The position numbers and the translations under genes are program-made. A stretch of 64,000 nt of DNA from Pseudopyrenochaeta lycopersici (Eukaryota > Ascomycota > Dothideomycetes > Pleosporales > Pseudopyrenochaetaceae): contig NHZP01000063.1 in assembly GCA_003313425.1 (NCBI GenBank), positions 124,001-188,000 of the forward strand, read 5' to 3'. This document shows, in pieces, positions 17,611-28,804 of the stretch. The notes beneath the pieces are model-generated. The model ran no database searches. It had not been told where the DNA came from and worked only from the letters and a program-made list of their open reading frames with translations. Every line of letters begins with the position of its first letter. Within the stretch, counting starts at the first letter, position 1.

Positions 17611-20336
17611 CAGTGATCGGAATGGTCTGGTATGGTATGGTATGGAGGTCAAACCATACCATACCAGCTGCTTACATAATAACCGGTATGGTCTTACCGG
17701 TAAGACCAGTAAGACCGCCAAGACTGAGGCTGAAGAAAAGGAAGAAACCGGGAAAATGTATTTCACTACTAACTATCAATCCAGTCGTCTTCATTCTCAC
17801 TATCCTCGATATCGCTGTTTTCCTCAGCCTGGGGTTTTCCATACCAGGCCCGAAGACACTCACATGCCTCTATAATATCTGCCTTCAGCCTACCACGGCG
17901 ATCAACTATAGTAAGCTTTGCGCTACTAAAGAGGCGTTCGCATTCATCTGACATAGGTGAGATCGCGAACAGATCCAGAGCGAAGCGAGCGAGATCTCTT
18001 TGGGAGTCATAGCGAGATAGCCAGTACGCAATAGCCTCATCGCAACCTGCCTCGTCGTCATGAAGCCGATCGGTAGATATATACTGATCATACAAATCAG
18101 TTGTAGAGACCGGAGCGTCTATTCGAATGCGCTTGTGTTCCCGCTGGCGATCAAATGCTGGGTCAGGACCTCTCTCCTTCCTGATTGGTGGTGGTACCAC
18201 CTCAACAGGGTACCTTCCCTTGTACTCTGTCTCCCAGAGATGCTTCACCGCCGATTGTGCGTTATGAAACCACCTCTGCTTGTCCTCGTCGCCCTGAAGA
18301 ACCCATTCTTGCGTGAACCACGCCCACTTTCGATATGGATCAAGTATTTGAGCTGCATAATACGCTGGCGGAAGATCAGTATCTTCAGGAAATCGATTCT
18401 GCCAATTCAGCTGCTGGTTGCTGTAATACTCCTCGCATTTTAACCACGCGCTGTCTGCGCAACTTTGGAGGTACTTCCATGTAAAGTTATTGTCATCTTC
18501 GGTGTGGATGTCGTGGTAGTGGTCTTTCGTCTCATTTATTTCTCGAAGAAGGCAGTCCAGGGTTGAAAACCAGTCAGCAAGTGAAGTCTTTCCTCCCTCA
18601 GAAAGCAAAGTTGCAGCGTAGAAGTCTTTTAGAGCAAGCTCAATCTTTTCAAGCTCGAACCAGTGCTGTCCATCTAGTTTGAAGTTCGCAATCCCATGAG
18701 AGCCTTTCCCAGGTACATGGCGAGCTGAGAAGAGCTCTAAGCGTTCCCGAACATTCAATGCACGTGTGATCGAATGGAACCATGAATTCCAGCGTGTCGA
18801 GTTGTTCTGGATAAGCTCGAGGCCATCGAATTCACAGAGATCCCCGCCGATAATGATGGCAGCAAACTCCTCACGGCGTTGCGGAGTAAGCCTAATGTAA
18901 CGCACGAGGTTATGAAGCCGACCCAAACATCCAAATTTCTTCCAGAGCTCTTCCACCTTCGCATAGTCTCCGCGTTGATAGTGCTTTTGAAGCTTCGCAA
19001 GATACTTCTCACAGTTCCGGCCCATGAGGAACGCCTGGCAGCAGAGGTCGATAATGTGGCCCAAGCAACGCAGCCGGCGATGGCGACGTTGTTTTGACTT
19101 CATCCATGGGCAGAGCTCCTTGAGTATGAATTCAACAGCGATATCATTTGACGAGGCATTATCCAGCATAAAGTATCCAATCTGATCTCCGCCAATATCA
19201 TATTCTTTTAGCAATTCAAGCACAACTGATCCAATGTTCTCGCCAGTGTGTTCACCGTACACACGTCGTATACCCAAAACGGTAGTCCGTCGCTTGCCGG
19301 CACTGTCAATCCACATGGCGATGACGCCTAGAATAGCGTAAGGGTTTGGCGAAGTCCAGAGGTCAAAGGAGATGGAGATTCTACTCCGCGAGTGCTGGAG
19401 GTCCCCCCTGAGCCGTTGCTTCTTCGACAGAAACGCGTCCATAACCCAACTTCGGATAGTTTTCGCTGCCTTTGGGAGGTGGTTGAGGAGCGCCGGATTC
19501 AAAAAGAAGAGAAGTTCTCTGAAATACTGATTTTCTAATTGAAAGAAAGCAATATGGCAGTACACAATCCAACGAATTAGGAGCTCCTTGAACTTCTCAA
19601 TTGAGTCTTTCCAGAAGAAGGTATTAGTAGTAGCCGCACTCTTCTGCTGCTCCAGTACAGACTTTCGTGTCGAACTATGTTTCTTGATACCACTCTGGGG
19701 ATCAATCTGGTGCTTCTGTTCAAGATGATTTCTCACTCCAGACGTTCCATTGATAACAAATAGCTCTTGCTTATACTTTCCGACAGCACACTCGTGACAG
19801 TAATACACCTCTTTCTTATCACTATCTCGGATGTAATGGAGACCATACTTCCATACATGCGATGAGCCCAGACGAGCTGCCTTCTTTGTGGTCTTTCCGC
19901 GATTCAGGTATGTGATGTGGTCTTGCACAAACTCATCCGGAGGTTTGGGATATTGAATAGGGGTAGGTGATGGCGTCGAGACAGGTAATGTGGGAGCAGG
20001 TGATGACGTAGGAGTCTGGAGGGATATTGATGCTGAACGTGTCGTCAATGATGATGGCGAGGCCGGAACTGGAGATTCCATGATAATGGTATAAGAGGCT
20101 ATCGTGACTACAATTATTAGTTCAGGTTAAGGATTTCTTCGAATACACTAGCCAGTTTAGTCCGAAATCCAGCCGCCTGCTGCCCCGAGCTTCTTAACCT
20201 CGGCTTATTTTTAGCCTTACCGGTATGACCTGGTATACCGGTAATACCATGGTATTGAGATCTCCTCAAACCATACCAGGTCTTGGCGGTATATACCATA
20301 CCAATACCAACTCATACCAGACCATTCCGATCACTG
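17611..20336 (-). mobile_element. hAT transposon 1, full length
   Basis: The termini share 24 identical bases starting CAGTGATCGGAATGG, with GGTATGG-type subterminal repeats inside both ends. It encodes one uninterrupted transposase. The 8 bp flanks differ (ctacttat left, cccctggc right), so no target duplication survives. The right flank is a pogo coding sequence and the left an unrelated hAT relic. Confidence 0.92.
17769..20081 (-). CDS. hAT-family transposase, intact
   Basis: A 770-residue protein that would cut and paste the surrounding element. Features in order: a Pro/Ser/Thr-rich N-terminus; a BED-type zinc finger at about 60-130 (CHEC, then HLEQKH); the first catalytic Asp in ISISFDLWTSP; the second in GYFMLDNASSND; RCLGHIIDLC; the Arg-Trp of TRWNSWF; and the C-terminal dimerisation block with ISPMSDECERLFSSAKL, whose Glu would complete the triad. 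It ends in an acidic tail. There is no stop or frameshift, so it is potentially autonomous. The Met at 20081 is the first in frame and lies about 255 bp inside the right terminus. Confidence 0.95.
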   Translation of the reverse strand: MESPVPASPSSLTTRSASISLQTPTSSPAPTLPVSTPSPTPIQYPKPPDEFVQDHITYLNRGKTTKKAARLGSSHVWKYGLHYIRDSDKKEVYYCHECAVGKYKQELFVINGTSGVRNHLEQKHQIDPQSGIKKHSSTRKSVLEQQKSAATTNTFFWKDSIEKFKELLIRWIVYCHIAFFQLENQYFRELLFFLNPALLNHLPKAAKTIRSWVMDAFLSKKQRLRGDLQHSRSRISISFDLWTSPNPYAILGVIAMWIDSAGKRRTTVLGIRRVYGEHTGENIGSVVLELLKEYDIGGDQIGYFMLDNASSNDIAVEFILKELCPWMKSKQRRHRRLRCLGHIIDLCCQAFLMGRNCEKYLAKLQKHYQRGDYAKVEELWKKFGCLGRLHNLVRYIRLTPQRREEFAAIIIGGDLCEFDGLELIQNNSTRWNSWFHSITRALNVRERLELFSARHVPGKGSHGIANFKLDGQHWFELEKIELALKDFYAATLLSEGGKTSLADWFSTLDCLLREINETKDHYHDIHTEDDNNFTWKYLQSCADSAWLKCEEYYSNQQLNWQNRFPEDTDLPPAYYAAQILDPYRKWAWFTQEWVLQGDEDKQRWFHNAQSAVKHLWETEYKGRYPVEVVPPPIRKERGPDPAFDRQREHKRIRIDAPVSTTDLYDQYISTDRLHDDEAGCDEAIAYWLSRYDSQRDLARFALDLFAISPMSDECERLFSSAKLTIVDRRGRLKADIIEACECLRAWYGKPQAEENSDIEDSENEDDWIDS

Positions 20337-21351
20337 CCCCTGGCTTCTCTCCATGAACTGTGAGATCTCCTCTGAGTACGCGAGTGAGAGAGGCTTAAAC
20401 ATGCTCACGTCAAGTGGCTGTAAGCTATGGGTTGAGTGAGGAGGATAGATAGCTAGGAGGATCTTGTTTTGGTCGCAATAGTCAATAGAATCTATAGAAA
20501 CATGAGATCTATGGCCATTAAGGATGAGTAATCGATAGGAGGATTGAGCTTTTGCCTTAGTGTTGCGATTAAACACCTGTTTCGGTCATGCTAGGCCTAT
20601 ATTGTTGTTTGTCTATTTTGAGGGAGATGAGGTAAAGCGAGCTTGATCATCCTCAGGATCAAACTCTTGCAGCCAGCTGTCCTGGATTGAGGATGAGGCT
20701 GACTGAAATATCAGGGCAGGCTCTAGAGATGATCCATCCGCGCAGATGCAGGCTATCAAGGTAATCCACTCTCTGTTACCACCCTGGATGAAGGATCTAT
20801 AGTTCCCCCGCTCATATAAGGTCCTGCTGAATATCCTCTTCAACCTGCCTATTACTCCTAATAGGAACCCCTTTTCATCCATAATATATGTATGCTGAGC
20901 TTCTATCTCATATTGCTTGATCTTATCATCTAAAAGCTTAAAATAGAGGCTATACTTATTGAAGGAATCAGCCTTGTGGCGGCTGTTATCCATACCAACT
21001 GCATATTGAGAGATGAGATGGATGCTGTGCCGCTTGACAAAGCGATCAACCCAGTTCTTTCCAATGTCTTTTTTTAGCTATTTGAGAGGCAAAGTTTCGA
21101 ATCATAGCCCTGCTAGGTGGCAGGCCTCGCTTAGTGAGCTGGATGATGTACTGGATGAGCTCCTTTTCTTGGTGTGGATGGAGATTTTGTTGGTTTTGAG
21201 CTTTGACTCCTCGCGAGGTTGAAACGCGCTGGTGCCGCCTTGCGAGCGTTATACGGTTAACGCCATAGGCATTCGCCAATTTTGTGTAATTAATATCTTC
21301 TCCAGGCTCCAAGGAGTCGATAGCTGTAAGCGCAGCTGTAATTGGGTCCAT
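20337..21351 (-). pseudogene. Pogo-type transposase fragment
   Basis: The start (MDPITAALTAIDSLEPGED at 21351) and helix-turn-helix (YGVNRITLARRHQR) are clear. A frameshift follows in an A-run near 21060, where QIAKK should continue to IGKNWVDRF. The DDE domain reads YIMDEKGFLLGV and NREWITLIACICADGSS. Two stops near 20590-20615 break the frame before RLLILNGHRSHV and LQPLDVSMFKP. The second catalytic Asp is Asn in ILNGH. The coding sequence is cut at SQG by the tip of hAT 1 at 20336, and the rest is not found on the other side. It is a different pogo subfamily from elements A-D. Confidence 0.88.
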
Positions 21352-22740
21352 ATTGGTTGAGATACGTGGTGTTGAAAAAATCGTGAAATTGTTGAGGGGC
21401 GTGCGTTACAAGGGGACGATCGTTACGATCGTTACGAGGTGAGCCTCGGTATTAACACCGTGCACGTCCTTGCGTAATGCGCGCGCAACACCATCGCCAT
21501 CTAAAGACTTGAGAACGAAAACACGACACACAGCGAGTAATCAATTTTTGGAATTACCATCACAAACGCGTTGAAGCACATCTGCCAGTGGCTGCAACGG
21601 TCTCTGTAGGCCATCGCGCGTCCCCCAGCGTCGATTTGGTACCTGTAGAGCGGCCGTTGTGGCCCTGGCAGGCACAGACGAACAAAATTTGTGAGCAAGC
21701 TACTCAATATGACACGCCCATCGAGCGGAACAGCAGCCACCTAGCCATGATACAGCGACGCGAGACACGATGACGGAGCACAGACACCCATAGAGCACAA
21801 CAGTCACACAACAGTCACCGACGGGCTCCTGGTCAGCCCGTCACCAGCCGACAATGTCTGCAACGTCCTGTACTTTCGCAACTGGGACTCAGCTTCGTCT
21901 GCTCCAACCAGATCGTCAGTAGTAAACCACATGGCTGTAGGTGTCCTAGGCTTACACCATCCAATCCATGGATGTTATGAATTCTCGCTTCAAGAGCACT
22001 TGTAACTAACATGCAGCTATTGCTCGAGCCTGACATGGGCCCACATAGAACGGCAAAGTGGAGGGATCGGCTAAGGTGTTTAGCACTGTTGTCTCTCGTT
22101 ACACTTTTATTGTGCTAATGCGCTGATTTTCCAAAGACGGTTCTATTGACGAAGAACCAAAACTTCTGGGATACGTTCCTTCTCTGAATGGTGTTGTCGA
22201 CCCGCCACTGGCGAAGATGTTGTATTAACCTTGTATGGACCTAAGACATGCATGTATGCCCCGCGGTGACTGACGTATCAAAAGAGGAGGAGAATAACTT
22301 TTGTGTACTTGACTCGTGCTTGCAGCTTAGTTGGGGTGGCGCAATTAGTCGCCTTATCCTGCATCTCTCTTCAGATGTACGCATAAGCTATCAAAGTTAT
22401 GAATGATTCAAACATTGTATCCACTCAGAGGCTTAGAGAATACATTAACTGGTTGATAAATATAGCGTGGATGAGATTCATATCAATGCTGCACAGCGTA
22501 GTTACGTGATTATATTTAATTATCGGAAAATTCCTCTAGAATGGGCTTAGGTACACGGGTACCGCCCAACGCCTTGCGCAAGGTTGCCAAGGATTATTAG
22601 TTCTGATGACACCGTAATCTCTGCACGGAGATGTTTCGCGATCTGCGAATTTCGGTTAAACACATCCAAGTTTAGGAGGTGGTGCCGGAAGTACCAGCCT
22701 GACCTTGTGAGGCGAGGCGCCCCAATCTCCGAAAGGTGCC
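21352..22740. other. Gene-free interval
   Basis: No supported gene. A direct repeat, cgatcgttacgatcgttacg, lies at about 21417-21436 and may belong to the lost terminus of the adjacent pogo element. A hairpin with an 8-base stem (gacgggct) is at about 21819-21841. Confidence 0.5.
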
Positions 22741-23718
22741 TTAGATATGTGGCTGATACATTTTCTCACACCACTCCCAGAACTTGGTCGCCTCGCCCGC
22801 AGCTATCGCCATGTAGATGTCCTGCCGTCCGTTTGGGGCTACGTATCCGAATGGCCTGATGTACGCTCCGTTGTTCTTCTCGATGCCGACGTCCGGTGTG
22901 AATCCCGAGTAGAGCAGGGTGTGAGCGCCGAGTTTTGGCTCGTACAATACTAGCTTTAGAATGGCCATGAGCCACTTGGGCTGATGTGAGTAGATGTTCG
23001 TGAGCAGGTTTCCGGGGTTTTGCACGACGCTGACGATGCCGTAATTTCCCCATCGCTGAGCAGCTTCGACTGCCAGGTACCAATTGCCCACTTTGGAAGC
23101 GGCGTAGTCACGCGCCGAGCTTGTAGTTTTTCCCTTTTCGAGAAACCCGTACTGAATCCCACCCGTCGGAGAGTGCGTCTCGATCATCAGGGAGCCGGTC
23201 CAGATGATGCGCGCGCTGCATGCTGGAGCGGTCTTAGCAGCCTCCTGCAGCTTAGGAAGTAACTCTTGAGTGAAAAGAAGAGCGGCGACGCAGTTGATAC
23301 CAACGTGGCCCTCGATAGCCTGTTTCGTAGTAGTTCCTTCCGGGTTACCCCCAATGCCAGCGTTGTTCCACAGAATGTCCAGTTTCTTCTCCTGCGCAGT
23401 GAAAGCGGCTGCCGAGGCCTTGATGGTGGTCAGATCGCCGAGGTCGAGGTCCAGGTGCTTGAGAATTGCCGGTGTGGCAGGTTCGGGCTTGTAGGAGTCG
23501 ACGACCTGCTTGATGGCCTTCTCGATGCGCTCCTGCGAACGGCCTGCCAGATAGATAGTCGCGCCCGTCGGATAGAGCATTCTGACTAACTCCAAGCCAA
23601 TGCCCTGGTTGGCGCCGGTGATGATGAAGACCTTGCCGACCTGGCTGCCCGGCGGGACATCCTTCTTGGTAAATTTGGGCTTCGGAGGGAAGTACTGCGA
23701 CCAGACTGCGTTAAACAT
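22741..23718 (-). CDS. Short-chain dehydrogenase/reductase
   Basis: An intact single-exon protein of 325 residues that probably oxidises or reduces a hydroxyl or keto group with NAD(P). It has the cofactor motif TGANQGIG near residue 34, a DLDLGDL acidic site, NNAGIGG near 116, a catalytic-type Ser in IIWTGSLM and the YAASK active-site pair near 207. Length is typical for the fungal retinol-dehydrogenase/WW-domain-oxidoreductase-like class. There is no signal peptide, so it is presumably cytosolic. Substrate cannot be told. It is one of the few undamaged cellular genes here and has no pathway partner beside it. Confidence 0.93.
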   Translation of the reverse strand: MFNAVWSQYFPPKPKFTKKDVPPGSQVGKVFIITGANQGIGLELVRMLYPTGATIYLAGRSQERIEKAIKQVVDSYKPEPATPAILKHLDLDLGDLTTIKASAAAFTAQEKKLDILWNNAGIGGNPEGTTTKQAIEGHVGINCVAALLFTQELLPKLQEAAKTAPACSARIIWTGSLMIETHSPTGGIQYGFLEKGKTTSSARDYAASKVGNWYLAVEAAQRWGNYGIVSVVQNPGNLLTNIYSHQPKWLMAILKLVLYEPKLGAHTLLYSGFTPDVGIEKNNGAYIRPFGYVAPNGRQDIYMAIAAGEATKFWEWCEKMYQPHI

Positions 23719-25124
23719 AGCTGCTACAAGAGAGAGCTATCAAGCTACCGGGTCAGCGAGGCAATGACGAGCGGTAGAGGAGACGTTGGAATACAGCAGG
23801 AGAGAGCAGCTTTGGGAAGCGCCATGGGACAAAAGAAAGTACGGTGAGCGAAACGGCCCGCTGCGCCGTACCATCGCTTCAATTGCGATACTGTGGCCGC
23901 GGCTGAGGCGAACGCAGTAATCTGCTTCACGCAGCTGAGTCCAAACGCGTACATAGCGCGCTATCGAGTTACGTTCCAAAATTCGCCAAGCAACGGCTTA
24001 AGCGAGGAACAACAAGGTTGAGCCGCACTAGTTTTCCAGCGCCATTTTCCCCAATTAGATTAACTTGATCGTAACTCGTGCTTACTGTAAAATTTGGTTC
24101 TTGCAAGGCGGCGAACTCCGGGTTGTTAAGCAACGGTATCCATGTTCTCAGCCAGCCTTCTGAATGGCGCAACGCCAATATTCACATAACGGATGTTCTT
24201 GCAGCAGTGAGATTGGAATGCGACGTGGACCGTCAACGTGGATGCCGAGTACAGCAAACCTCATTACAAAATGGGGGTGTTCGAGCTGGTTTGGTTTCAG
24301 CCGCGATTCCTCTGCAGCTGTGCCCGGAAGCAAAGAGTCTGCACGTAATACTTTACCACAAGAAAACCTAGCATATCATTATGTACTGGCTGAATTACTT
24401 CGTCCAATGTACATACACAGCATATGGTGCGATCTAAACTATTTCGTCTCCCAGATCAGCTTCTCATTTGAGGGTAACTAAAAACAAGCAGACAATTTCT
24501 TTTTGAAGGAATTGCGCAAAGGACCCATCTCCTTTTTGAAGCGCTGTTGTGCGGAATGCTGGTTAGCCAATAGGAGCACTAAGTAGTTCAATTTTGAACT
24601 AATCATGCAACACTTCCCACATTAGAAAATGACCACCACCCATGTACCTCTATCTCAACGGTCTTCTATCATATATTGTCGCTAGGTTTTGACAATGCCG
24701 TCTCGCTTATATATTGTGACGACATTTCCCTCGTAAGAGTCATTAGTAGTGCTTGTGGTTACTAAAGTGGGCGTGGCAAGTGCTGAAAATGGGCTTCAAG
24801 AGACGCGACATGGACATTAAAATTCATTAACGTGCATCCCTGCGTGGCGGACATCCCGCCGTACCGGAACACCAGAATCACGTTCTATCACAGCCACCCC
24901 GACAGTGATTCAAATCTATAGACAATCTCGGGATAGAATCTTTCAGACCCAATATCTACTTGACGACATTGGGGGTGAAGCGACGGCATGTCGACAAGAT
25001 GTCCGTTAGAAACCTAGAACGCGATATACTCTGACTACAAACTAAATATTTCACGTGTTGAAAAAAAATTAACCAAATTACAGTTGCTGCTTCTGGTCGA
25101 GACTCCTCCACGTTTTAAACCCCC
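23719..25124. other. Gene-free interval
   Basis: Upstream of the dehydrogenase I see short frames on both strands at 23.97-24.48 kb, some with plausible composition but none recognisable or joined by convincing introns. The rest holds nothing I can identify. Confidence 0.5.
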
Positions 25125-26212
25125 TCATCTGCTTGACAATTTGGAACCTCCAGCCGCCCGATATAAAAAAGCTTCGCTTCCGCGGCGGTCTCGTGTGCTG
25201 CTCTGCCTTCTCCTCGAGCGTGAGGTTGTTTGCTCAGCAGATCGGGAGTTATCGCGCTCTTCGCGCGTCATCGTACGAATCTGGCTCTTCCGGACAACAA
25301 TCCCAGTCGTAATAGACTCCGGATCTTCCCCTTGAACGATGAACAAAATCCGGGGAACTATGACAATGAGGTCCTCATTGGGGTCATCGCCTGAGATAGA
25401 AGCTGGAGTATTTTCTCTGGCTGTGTTGTGCCCGATCTGATATTTGAATGCTTGCCAGTGCCTTCCGGGGTCCGGGTTGTACTCAAATTCGCACCCGAAA
25501 ATATGCGGACTGTACTGAACAGCACGCCAAATGTCCTGAGCGTTGGTAAAAACCTGTGTCACATCTTGTCTGAATTGTGCGACCGAATTAGGTGGGACAA
25601 TTTCCTCGACGTCAACGTTCGTCAGAAGGTCTCTTACAGCGATGCCCACAATTCGTTCTTCGGCGAGTTTCCCTTCATCCGGAAGGATCGATAGCATCAT
25701 TCCGCGCAAGAACCTTTCCTTTTCCGGCTCTTCAGATGCCAGCATGTAAAGAAGATCTTTGAATCGACTCTTTTCCGGCAACAGATACGTTGGTTGAAAG
25801 ATGTGCTTGTTGATCAGATCGGTTAAAATACCAAGCACTCCAACTATCCTCAATTCTTTTGCAATGGCCGAATTGGACCGTGGAAGCAGCGAATCAAGCA
25901 GATACTTGGAGGTTTCATCCAATGCTTTCCATGGGCGCTGTACATAGTCAGTATGCTACAATGTAATAATCGTAACAGATCAGTGGTTTTTACCTGCAGC
26001 AAGTCATCAGGTAAGTCCTGGCTGAACACATTTCTGACTAGCGATGCGGCAAAGTCCCAGATATCGCTCAGTTTGGCAGCCCTAGAGCATCGTTAGCAAG
26101 TAGATCACTTAAGCTCACGGACCACTTACACATCCTTTTCATCCGTCTCCTCAAGAGATACAGAAAAGTTCTTCAGCTCTTCTAGCTTCCGAAGGGTCGT
26201 GCTATGCTCCAT
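25125..26212 (-). CDS. Hypothetical fungal protein with coiled-coil N-terminus
   Basis: Three exons join in frame (26212-26130, 26081-25994, 25937-25125) through GT-AG introns at 26082-26129 and 25938-25993, giving at least 327 residues. The start is a Glu/Lys-rich coiled-coil-like stretch (TLRKLEELKNFSV), followed by a helical region with DIWDFAASLVRNVFSQDL and a long domain with LVLxxL-like helices; the end is basic, Arg/Ser-rich and low complexity. I do not recognise a characterised family. Coding sequence seems to continue upstream of the chosen Met (SQFLPVLSASP) behind a possible acceptor site, so the true 5' end is unclear or lost. No membrane segment or signal peptide is evident. Confidence 0.7.
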
Positions 26213-26504
26213 GCTGAGTCTTGCGTAGTCTTGTTTGGACTGATCGAAGGACTGTTTCAATTCTCTGGGCAACAGAATAGGCGAGGCAGACAGAACGGGA
26301 AGGAACTGACTCCATACAACACATTGCGCATATTAGGTTTAGAGAAAATACATGTAGCAATGACAAGATCATAGTTGCATTCTCATTACAGGAACCGCGC
26401 TAGTGCTCAGCCGCCATCAAGCCTTCCTTAATATTGCAAACCGCCTAAATAGAGCCCGTTCCTCTCATTTCATCCATCAGCCGTAGCGGTCGATAAAATA
26501 TTTC

Positions 26505-26808
26505 TCACTTAGACCCTCCTTTTGCACCAGCCTCTTTCGCGGCCTCGCTGCCCTTGCTAAACGTGCCGTCTGAGTTGCGCCCTTCATTAGAGACGTCACC
26601 CGTCTAAAATCATGATTAGTGGGAAATGATATCCAACAAAGAGCAGCCTTAATCCACTTACGCTAGAGATGTCGCTAGCAGCACTTATAGAACTACCATT
26701 GGTTCCACCACCGTGACTAGCATGACCACCCTTGGCAGCGATCTCACGAACTTCCTCTTTCGGGCGATTAGCGAAATTGCCCGGATTGTTGTTATTGGTA
26801 CCCGACAT
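26505..26808 (-). CDS. Con-10 family (KGG-motif) stress/conidiation protein
   Basis: Two exons (26808-26662 and 26603-26505) flank a 58 bp intron and give 81 residues. The first carries NNPGNFANRPKEEVREIAAK followed by GGHASHGG. The second carries a degenerate second copy with GTFSKGSEAAKEAGAKGG before the stop. Such Gly/Lys-rich, hydrophilic, disordered proteins resemble Neurospora Con-10 and bacterial KGG stress proteins. They are induced in conidiation and dehydration; the molecular role is unsettled. Length and two-repeat layout are normal for the family. No regulatory element is obvious upstream. Confidence 0.9.
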
Positions 26809-27853
26809 ACGGCCGGTTGGAAAGTTGAGGATTGGTTTAAAGTGAAAGTTCGCTTGAGATTGCCAGAAACTCGATGAAAATTAGATTGCTGGTATGAGAA
26901 AAGTAAAATCTGCTGGGCAGATAATATCTTTATAGACAACCACCGCTGCCTTGAAACCTGTATTCTGCACCCCCATACGTCATCCGTTTATATCTATGGA
27001 TTTCCACCTGCGGATAGAGGTTTAATAGTGACGCAATTGTATGGGGATCCTATTCTTTTAGAAGGAATGATCAGCGCTTGTGAAACGGATGAGGGCTTAC
27101 ATTAACACGATTATCCATTTACGCCACCATCGTCCCGCGTCTGCCAAACTATAGACAGTGAGGGCTGCCGGCGGTTTTTCTTATGGGGTCTCGATAGGCA
27201 GTGCCAATCGTCGATTGCTGTTGCAGCCTGTGCATTGGCCTCCACTCCCACCTCCGCTCTCAATATCATCTTTCTACACCCTTTCCGCTTGTATACTCGT
27301 AAATCGATAAACGAGCCAACAAGTGACTCTTGGCTCATAAAGGGACGCCCACGAGCGACTTTGTAGCAGGACCTTGCGACGCCAGAAGGCATAAGGGCCA
27401 AGCTAAATTATCAACTTCTTCTACTGGAGGTGCAACTCCGAATGGCTACGCCGCACTTGTCTTATTGAAAGATGTATACTTCTTGTTGGTTACCTAAAAG
27501 TGAATGTCCGAGTTAGGGGATACAGTATTAAGTTTATTGGATATTGGACTGTGATTGCCCGCTCGCAGTTTTCACCACTAATTTCTTCCATGAGCCCTGT
27601 CGAAATAATAAACAATACTGGCTCTTGAGTCATTCAGAGTTCGCATTATCATACAAGACTCAAACTACTGCGGAACTCATGAACCCTCAATAGCACGAGC
27701 ATATCCTCATTGTTGTGAGGCAAACCTTCGATACCTGCGGTTTGAGCCTCACTTCCGCATAGCTGAAGAGCCATCGTTGGGACTGGGAAGGCCCTGTTTG
27801 TACTGTTAAGCTACTGGACTATAGAGTTTGTGTAGACTACAATCTTTGCTCAC
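26809..27853. other. Gene-free interval
   Basis: No gene recognised. Part of 27.7-27.85 kb may hold the last exon of the adjacent minus-strand CHZ-like gene, which would begin after an acceptor near 27735. Confidence 0.4.
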
Positions 27854-28197
27854 CTCGTCATCTCCCGGTTCAACGTACGTTCCCGGCTTTTTGGAAGCGT
27901 CACGAGTGCGACCTTCGATGATATTAGACGAGTCGATAGCCTCCCGGTCATGGCGTTCTAAGATTACTCAGCATTATTTCTGAAGGGTTGGAAGATGTTG
28001 CGATAGTTCCATACCGAGCATCTGATCGGAGTTCGCAATTTTAGGGTCACCAATTGGGTCTTCGACTGGAGCATCGTCGCTTTGCACCGGGACCTGACCT
28101 TGACCACCGTGGGTCACATACGAATCATATTTGGGAACACCGGATGGGACACCACCGCCAGTCGCGTCGTTCTGCGCCTCATATTTGTCGTCGTACT

Positions 28198-28777
28198 CAC
28201 TGCAGGCTTTCTATCCATACGCCATACGCCATAAACCATATGGACAATCCACGGGTTTGCTTAGTAAGCGGTGGCGAACTCCACAACAAGCGGGTAATAA
28301 AGTAATGCACCTATATAGGAGTCTGCAAAGGGCGCTCCTCCTTCTCTCTTTCCATTCCAGAATACAAATATCCCCTAGTTATTGAGTAGTACAGATGGAG
28401 ATTTCGCTTACTAAGCAAACCTGTGGATTGTCCATATGGTTTATGGCGTATGGCGTATGGATAGAAAGCCTATACTACTCAGTGCTGGCAACAGTCAGTT
28501 AAATCGTATCTGACGCTTGGGCCATACGCCACACCCCACTCAAATAGCGGCATATACCCTAAATATCGGACGTGGATAAATTTATCAATTAACTAATCCC
28601 CTCCCCTTTTTACCGCGTTGTTACCGTCGCAATTAATTAATTATTTATGAACCACTAACCTAAGCCTGAATTCTTGTTAAATAACTAAGCCGGCCGTCAG
28701 TTAAGCCTTTTTTTTTCTAGATATGGCCCGTGCGTGATTTATCTGATAAGATATCTGATTGACTGTTGCCAGCACTG
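28198..28777. mobile_element. hAT-type MITE carrying a second, nested MITE
   Basis: The composite is flanked by the direct repeat GTCGTACT (28190-28197 and 28778-28785), an 8 bp hAT-style duplication. The right terminus begins CAGTGCTGGCAACAGTCA when read inward. A matching terminus, cagtgctggcaacagtca, is found at 28480, just beyond an inner element, and the left tip survives as CACTGC. So a hAT MITE of about 300 bp was entered near its left tip by a second MITE. No transposase is present. Confidence 0.8.
28204..28475. mobile_element. Inner MITE with 67 bp inverted repeats
   Basis: Inverted repeats at 28204-28270 and 28405-28471 start AGGCTTTCTATCC and differ at one base in 67. The flanks tactcactgc (28194-28203) and tactcagtgc (28476-28485) are nearly identical 10-mers, consistent with a 9-10 bp duplication of Mutator type if four bases were lost from the left end. 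Superfamily is inferred from the long repeats and that flank. Confidence 0.75.
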
Positions 28778-28804
28778 GTCGTACTTTCTTTCGTTGGCGT
28801 TCAT

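Larger units (their letters stand above)
27854..28804 (-). pseudogene. CHZ (histone chaperone)-like gene split by MITEs
   Basis: Removing the insertion at 28198-28777 and one copy of its 8 bp target duplication joins MNANERK (from ATG at 28804) in frame to YDDKYEAQNDATGGG and a hydrophilic acidic protein. An intron at 27958-28014 leads to RHDREAIDSSNIIEGRTRDA, which resembles the CHZ motif of H2A.Z-H2B chaperones and similar small fungal proteins. The last exon seen ends at 27854 in a possible donor; the true C-terminus is uncertain. As it stands the start codon is separated by 580 bp of insertion full of stops. Splicing around the insertion cannot be excluded. The exact family is moderately sure; the disruption is clear. 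Confidence 0.75.

Noticed and set aside
21417..21436. Direct repeat cgatcgttacgatcgttacg as an operator or replication site
   Set aside because: More likely part of the degraded end of the adjacent pogo element; no support for regulation.
23969..24481. Overlapping plausible frames on both strands
   Set aside because: No family recognised, no consistent splicing, and both strands score alike.
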